From: an uncultured Lachnospiraceae bacterium
Lineage (GTDB): Bacteria > Bacillota > Clostridia > Lachnospirales > Lachnospiraceae
NCBI GenBank assembly: GCA_934371505.1
Contig: CAKRNW010000018.1
Coordinates: 1-26,695, forward strand
Direction of reading: 5' to 3'
Length of the DNA: 26,695 bases
The position numbers and the translations under genes were made by a program. This document shows positions 22,418 to 26,695 of this stretch, piece after piece (positions within the stretch are counted from its first letter, which is position 1; the number at the start of each line of letters is the position of its first letter). The notes under the pieces were generated by a model, which saw only the letters and a list, made by a program, of their open reading frames with translations, was not told where the DNA came from and searched no databases.

Positions 22418-24324
22418 TTATGTTTTGCCTTTCTGTTATTGCTTACTTTTGTCGTTTTCCCGGAATTGATTTTTCGGTATTCCTGCCGTTTTTTATCCGG
22501 TTTTTTATCCGGTTTCCCACCCAGTTTCCGAGGTGGAATCAGACAGTTCTCTCCAAAGCCGATTAGGTCTGCCCGTCCCGCCCTTAGCAGAGCCTCTTTT
22601 ACCAGCTCATAGTTCTGAGGATCCCGATATTGAATCAGAGCCCGCTGCATGGCCTTCTCGTGGGGATTGCGACATACAAAAACCGTCTCGCCGGTCCGGG
22701 GATCAATCCCGGTGTAATACATCACCGTGGATACTGTGGAAGGCGTAGGATAAAAATCCTGCACCTGCTCCGGCATATAACCTAAATCCCGGAGATATTC
22801 CGCCAGTTCAATGGCTTCCTTTAGGGTGGAACCCGGATGGGAGCTCATCAGATAGGGAACCGCATACTGCTTTAAGTGCATCTGCTGATTCAGCCGGTCA
22901 TATTTCACTAAAAACTTCCGGTACACCTGATTCTCCGGCTTACCCATAAGCTTTAACACTCTGTCGGAGATATGTTCCGGTGCCACTCTCAGCTGACCAC
23001 TCACATGATATTTGATCAGTTCCTTAAAAAAGGTATCATCCGGATCTGCCAGAAGATAATCAAAACGGATGCCGGAACGGACAAACACCTTCTTCACCCC
23101 GGGAAGTGCCCGAAGACTACGCAGAAGCTTCAGATAATCCTGATGGTCAACGGTAAGGTTGGCACAAGGCTTTGGGAAAAGACACTGTTTGTTTTTGCAC
23201 ACTCCCACCCGAAGCTGTTTTTCACAGGAGGGATGCCGGAAATTGGCAGTGGGTCCTCCCACATCATGCAGGTATCCCTTAAATGCCGGATCCTGGGTCA
23301 TCAATTTTGCTTCCTTAATGATGGATTCATGACTGCGCACCTGTACCGTACGGCCCTGATGAAAGGTCAGGGCGCAAAAGCTGCACCCACCAAAACACCC
23401 ACGATTGCTGGTGAGAGAAAAACGGATTTCCTCGATGGCAGGAACCCCGCCCGCCGCCTCATAGCTGGGATGATAGGTTCGCATATAGGGCAAATCATAG
23501 ATATCATCCATCTCCTGCATCGTCAAAGGTTCCGATGGAGGATTCTGTACTACATAAATACCATGAGCATATCCCTCCACCAGATTTTTCCCTGTGAAAG
23601 GATCTGTATTTTCATATTGAATTCGGAAACTTTCCGCATATTTTGTCTTATCCTGCACCATCTCCTCATAGGTGGGTAAGAGTATCGGCTCATAGAGACT
23701 GGAGAGATCCCTGGTTTTATAGACCGTTCCAGGAATATAGGTCAGATCCTTTACTTCAATGCCGGCATTTAATCCATCTGCAATTTCCACAATGGATTTC
23801 TCTCCCATCCCATAGGAAATCAAATCTGCCTGGGCATCCAAAAGTATGGAACGTTTGAAATGATCCGACCAGTAATCATAGTGGGCAAGGCGACGCAAAG
23901 ATGCCTCAATGCCACCGATAATCACCGGCTTGGTTTTGTAAGTCTTACGGATCAGATTTCCGTATACGATGGTTGCATGATCGGGGCGCTTTCCTATCAC
24001 ACCACCGGGGGTATAAGCATCACTGTGCCGTCTCTTCTTTGCCACCGTGTAATGATTTACCATAGGATCCATATTCCCGCCATTGACAATAAAAGCAAGC
24101 CTTGGTTCTCCCAAAATCGAAATACTGGTATCCTCTTTCCAATCCGGCTGGGAAATAATTCCTACGGTATAACCGTGGGCCTGAAGCACACGACTGATAA
24201 TGGCATGTCCAAAAGATGGATGATCCACATAGGCATCCGCAATGACATAGACAAAATCCAGCTGTTCAATGCCCTGGCGTTTCATATCCTCTTTGGAAAT
24301 CGGTAAAAAATCATTGGAGATCAT
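22414..24324 (-). CDS. YgiQ-family radical SAM protein
   Basis: The 636-residue protein belongs to the YgiQ (UPF0313) family: an N-terminal domain with SFGHAIISRVLQAHGYTVGII and IIGGIEASLRRLAHYDYW, then the radical SAM cluster motif C310-x3-C314-x2-C317 (RGCFGGCSFCALTFHQGR), and a C-terminal domain with PGSTLKEAIELAEYL and EQVQDFYPTP. Radical SAM enzymes split S-adenosylmethionine at a [4Fe-4S] cluster; the YgiQ reaction is unknown. The C-terminus is a basic tail with a KPDKKPDKK repeat, which may bind RNA. It overlaps rsuA by 14 nt and the next gene by 4 nt. The start follows GGAGG. Confidence 0.95.
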   Translation of the reverse strand: MISNDFLPISKEDMKRQGIEQLDFVYVIADAYVDHPSFGHAIISRVLQAHGYTVGIISQPDWKEDTSISILGEPRLAFIVNGGNMDPMVNHYTVAKKRRHSDAYTPGGVIGKRPDHATIVYGNLIRKTYKTKPVIIGGIEASLRRLAHYDYWSDHFKRSILLDAQADLISYGMGEKSIVEIADGLNAGIEVKDLTYIPGTVYKTRDLSSLYEPILLPTYEEMVQDKTKYAESFRIQYENTDPFTGKNLVEGYAHGIYVVQNPPSEPLTMQEMDDIYDLPYMRTYHPSYEAAGGVPAIEEIRFSLTSNRGCFGGCSFCALTFHQGRTVQVRSHESIIKEAKLMTQDPAFKGYLHDVGGPTANFRHPSCEKQLRVGVCKNKQCLFPKPCANLTVDHQDYLKLLRSLRALPGVKKVFVRSGIRFDYLLADPDDTFFKELIKYHVSGQLRVAPEHISDRVLKLMGKPENQVYRKFLVKYDRLNQQMHLKQYAVPYLMSSHPGSTLKEAIELAEYLRDLGYMPEQVQDFYPTPSTVSTVMYYTGIDPRTGETVFVCRNPHEKAMQRALIQYRDPQNYELVKEALLRAGRADLIGFGENCLIPPRKLGGKPDKKPDKKRQEYRKINSGKTTKVSNNRKAKHK

Positions 24325-25027
24325 GTAATTCCTCCATCGTCAGAGGCCGAATGCCTCCTTTTTTCAAGCTTTCATCCAGACAAAGGGTTCCCATTTGCAG
24401 TCGTTTCAGATAGACGACCTCGTTATCCACTGCCTGCATCATCCGTTTTATCTGATGAAACTTGCCTTCATAAATAGTCAGCAAAATGACTGAATCAGTC
24501 AACACCGTCACTTCAGCTGGCAAGGTGGGGGATTCTTCTCCGATATCCACTCCTGCTTTTAACTGTGCCACTGCATCCCTTAAAATCGGCTTTGCACAAT
24601 GTACTTCATAGGTTTTGGCTACATGATGTCTGGGGGAAAGCAAATGATGGGATAATGCCCCGTCATTGGTAAGTAAAAGAAGTCCCTCCGTATCCTTATC
24701 CAGACGGCCTACAGGGGAAATTCCGGGACGAAGGGGGATATCCTGTGCAGTCAGTTCCTCCCTCAGCAGATCCAGAACTGTGCGTTCTCTGGCATCAGAA
24801 GTGGCTGTGATCACTCCCGCCGGTTTGTTCATCATGTAATAGACATGGCGTACATAGGAATATTCCTGTCCCTGAAAGGTAAGTACTGCCGTCTGTTCAT
24901 CCAGCTTCTGCTCCGGCTTCCCGGCTACTTCACCATCCACTATAACCATTCCCTTGCGAATCCAGTTTTTCACTTCGCTTCTGGATCCGATTCCCAAATC
25001 ACACATATATTTATCTAAACGAATCAT
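24311..25027 (-). CDS. rsuA: RsuA-family 16S rRNA pseudouridine synthase
   Basis: The 238-residue protein has an N-terminal S4 domain (MIRLDKYMCDLGIGSRSEVKNWI) and the RsuA/RluB/E/F catalytic motif GRLDKDTEGLLLLTNDG with Asp D110, plus GKFHQIKRMM. It most likely makes pseudouridine 516 in 16S rRNA; other members of the same subfamily cannot be fully excluded. It heads the minus-strand group rsuA-ygiQ-unknown-rluA-recU and is divergent from the ylbJ-like gene. The SD is AGAAGGA. An out-of-frame ATG lies 5 nt upstream of the start. Confidence 0.93.
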   Translation of the reverse strand: MIRLDKYMCDLGIGSRSEVKNWIRKGMVIVDGEVAGKPEQKLDEQTAVLTFQGQEYSYVRHVYYMMNKPAGVITATSDARERTVLDLLREELTAQDIPLRPGISPVGRLDKDTEGLLLLTNDGALSHHLLSPRHHVAKTYEVHCAKPILRDAVAQLKAGVDIGEESPTLPAEVTVLTDSVILLTIYEGKFHQIKRMMQAVDNEVVYLKRLQMGTLCLDESLKKGGIRPLTMEELHDLQ

Positions 25028-25098
25028 TCATGAAAATCCTTCTAAATATTTTAAAACTCCATATATTCCTAATAAAAAGCTTGATAGGAGATTTTATT

Positions 25099-26091
25099 TT
25101 GAAACGAATTCTGGCAGCCTCTTCCCTGCTTCTCTGTATGACAATGCTGCTTCTTTTTCCATCAGAAGCCCTGACTTACACCTTAACAGGGCTCACACTC
25201 TGGTGGGAACGAATGATTCCCGCCCTGTTTCCTTTTATGATGATGAGTCAGCTTCTGATCTGTTTTGATCTGATTCCCGTCTTTTTAATGTTGTTCCGTC
25301 CTATTCTGAAAATTCTGTACCGGCTGCCGGACGCCGGTTTGTACTCCATCCTGATAGGATTTCTCTGTGGTTTTCCCATGGGAGCAAAAACAGTTGCAGA
25401 TCTTCAACATCGTGGGCAGCTTTCTCTTTCCATGGCGCAAACTCTTTTAAACTTCTGTAACCAGATTGGCCCCGTTTATTTCATCAGCTTCGCCTATCCC
25501 ATCCTGCACCGGATCTGCCCGGCATTTCCGCTCCCTGCAGCACTGATGGGAATGTATGGAATTCCTCTTTGCTTTGGCATAAAAGAAGTATTCCTTCTCA
25601 ATAAAAGCCTGTCATCTCAAACCTCCTGTGCTTTATCGGCAACAGAAAGCACCACTTGTTTTCCAGCAGTAACCGAACCGAATTTCGATGCCATCGTAAC
25701 GGGAAATCTCACTGCCATCAGCCGGCTTGCCGGATACATGATGTTTTTTCCTGTTTTTCTGGTAGCACTGGAATGTTTTCCCCAAGCGTTACAGCACACC
25801 CGGAGCTTTCTCTATCTGAAGTCTTTTTTCTATCTTCTGTTGGAAATTACAGGAGGGCTTTCTTTTCTGCCTGGCCTTCTACAGGATGGAAAGGCAGCTA
25901 TAACCCTTCCACCCGCCATCCTGGTAGTTTTTTGTATGGGTGCCTTGCAGTTTGGCGGACTCTCCTGTCTGTTTCAAACCAAAAGCATGATCCGGGGAAC
26001 TTCCCTGTCGCTTGGTTCCTATCTGAAGGCACGGATTAAAATGACACTTTTGTGTGTGATTTTTTGCGCCGTCTCATCTTTCTGTTGGTAA
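25099..26091 (+). CDS. ylbJ: YlbJ-like sporulation membrane protein (TTG start)
   Basis: This integral membrane protein has a nucleoside-recognition (Gate) fold pattern, including GFLCGFPMGAKTVADL and LLNFCNQIGPVYFI, as in the sporulation protein YlbJ. YlbJ-type proteins are needed for spore formation in Bacillus. I choose the TTG at 25099 (330 residues) because TAGGAG lies 7 nt upstream, while the ATG at 25030 has no SD and would begin only 3 nt from the divergent rsuA start. About eight membrane helices are seen, with a polar loop near residues 175-205. The last 56 nt overlap the convergent gene. Family identity is likely; the assignment rests on the conserved central motif. Confidence 0.8.
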   Translation: MKRILAASSLLLCMTMLLLFPSEALTYTLTGLTLWWERMIPALFPFMMMSQLLICFDLIPVFLMLFRPILKILYRLPDAGLYSILIGFLCGFPMGAKTVADLQHRGQLSLSMAQTLLNFCNQIGPVYFISFAYPILHRICPAFPLPAALMGMYGIPLCFGIKEVFLLNKSLSSQTSCALSATESTTCFPAVTEPNFDAIVTGNLTAISRLAGYMMFFPVFLVALECFPQALQHTRSFLYLKSFFYLLLEITGGLSFLPGLLQDGKAAITLPPAILVVFCMGALQFGGLSCLFQTKSMIRGTSLSLGSYLKARIKMTLLCVIFCAVSSFCW

Positions 26092-26695
26092 GAAAAATAG
26101 AGATTAAAAATCCACAGAGCAAAACCAATAGTGCCACCAGCACACCGATCAATCCATACATAACCAGATCAACAGTATGGCTTCCCTGTTGAACCGTATA
26201 TTCCACCACATCTTTCGGTGTATCCGGAGTGGCCTCCTCCACTGCCGCTTCCTTACTTTCTTCCATACGAATCTCCTCCTCCGGATCCACCGGCGTAGGT
26301 GTGATGGTAAAAGTATTCAGCCGCAAAGGTTCACTTTCTGTTTTCAGATCATAGAGATCGTAGGCTCTGGCCACCAGCGTAGGTGTGGATCCCATCCTGG
26401 CCTGTAGGGTAAAAGTCCTTTTCGTGCCGTCAAAGGCCTGTAAATCCTGCCAGGTGGCACCTCCATCCAGACTAAAATCCACATAATGGATCACGGTGTC
26501 GGCATCGGCAGCTTCCACGGAAACTTTCACCTCTCCGGTTTTGTAGTCCACGCTGTCAAGGGTCATGGTGCAGTACTCCGGCGGAACGGTGTCAGGACGA
26601 ACCACATCCGCAGGTACGGCTACCTGGATATTCTCATAATCGGAGTAATCCAACCCTAATGTCTCGGATTTCAACCGGAAATACTTCGCTACAGC
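26036..26695 (-). CDS. C-terminal part of a surface protein anchored by one membrane helix
   Basis: The open frame runs to the right edge of the window, so the start lies outside; the TTG at 26674 is not a real start. The visible 219 residues contain a beta-rich, immunoglobulin/FN3-like domain (HYVDFSLDGGATWQDL, TLVARAYDLYDL), a Thr/Pro/Glu-rich stalk (TPTPVDPEEEIRMEE onward), one strong membrane helix (VMYGLIGVLVALLVLLCGFL) and a basic cytoplasmic tail (RKMRRRKK). This is the layout of a type I, externally exposed protein. The catalytic or binding part must be in the missing N-terminal region, and I do not recognise the family. Confidence 0.75.
   Translation of the reverse strand, partial: AVAKYFRLKSETLGLDYSDYENIQVAVPADVVRPDTVPPEYCTMTLDSVDYKTGEVKVSVEAADADTVIHYVDFSLDGGATWQDLQAFDGTKRTFTLQARMGSTPTLVARAYDLYDLKTESEPLRLNTFTITPTPVDPEEEIRMEESKEAAVEEATPDTPKDVVEYTVQQGSHTVDLVMYGLIGVLVALLVLLCGFLISIFLTNRKMRRRKKSHTKVSF

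Overview
The window looks like a chromosomal segment of an anaerobic, probably spore-forming clostridium, most likely a member of the Lachnospiraceae. The evidence is the Bacillota gene order rplU-prp-rpmA-obg-yhbY-nadD-yqeK-rsfS, an L27 with a Prp-cleavable N-terminal extension, RecU as the Holliday-junction resolvase, a LexA/LysM (YneA-like) divergent pair, a YlbJ-like sporulation membrane protein, and strong Shine-Dalgarno (SD) sites with occasional GTG and TTG starts. Almost everything is housekeeping. I see no tRNA, rRNA, CRISPR array, prophage or insertion sequence.

Layout. 1-1365: C-terminal part of a copper P1B-ATPase whose metal-binding (HMA) domain is at the C-terminus and may also be translated separately. 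1429-3005 (minus): a sodium:alanine/glycine symporter behind a single-aptamer glycine riboswitch. 3124-4417: thioredoxin and a short-type ArgC. 4426-8803: the rplU to rsfS ribosome-biogenesis and NAD cluster, starting with an L21 leader and ending in a clear terminator. 8825-10187: lexA (minus) and a LysM membrane protein (plus), divergent across a 325-bp region with five LexA-box-like sites and a consensus promoter. 10211-14162: TtcA-like PP-loop enzyme (minus), AI-2E-family permease, D-aminoacyl-tRNA deacylase and an orphan tyrosine recombinase. 14228-14875 (minus): cytidylate kinase-like protein. 15038-20097 (minus): histidine operon hisZ-G-D-B-hisIE, the last gene carrying an N-terminal HisF-like barrel that lacks HisF catalytic residues. 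20202-25027 (minus): rsuA-ygiQ-unknown-rluA-recU, tightly packed or overlapping. 25099-26091: ylbJ-like gene, whose end overlaps tail-to-tail with a truncated surface membrane protein that runs off the window.

How parts work together. Prp trims L27, the product of the gene just downstream. Obg, YhbY and RsfS act on the 50S subunit, so the cluster couples ribosome assembly to NAD synthesis (NadD) and Ap4A turnover (YqeK). LexA probably represses both itself and the LysM protein, giving an SOS-induced division block as known for YneA. HisG is the short form and needs HisZ. The operon lacks hisC, hisH, hisA and a catalytically competent hisF, which must be elsewhere.

The points most worth a second look are the pseudo-HisF::HisIE fusion, the three-heptamer expression platform of the glycine riboswitch, the possible internal CopZ start in copA, the three-way-junction element in the lexA leader, and the enlarged catalytic loop of Prp. 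All were read by eye; no database search or folding program was run.
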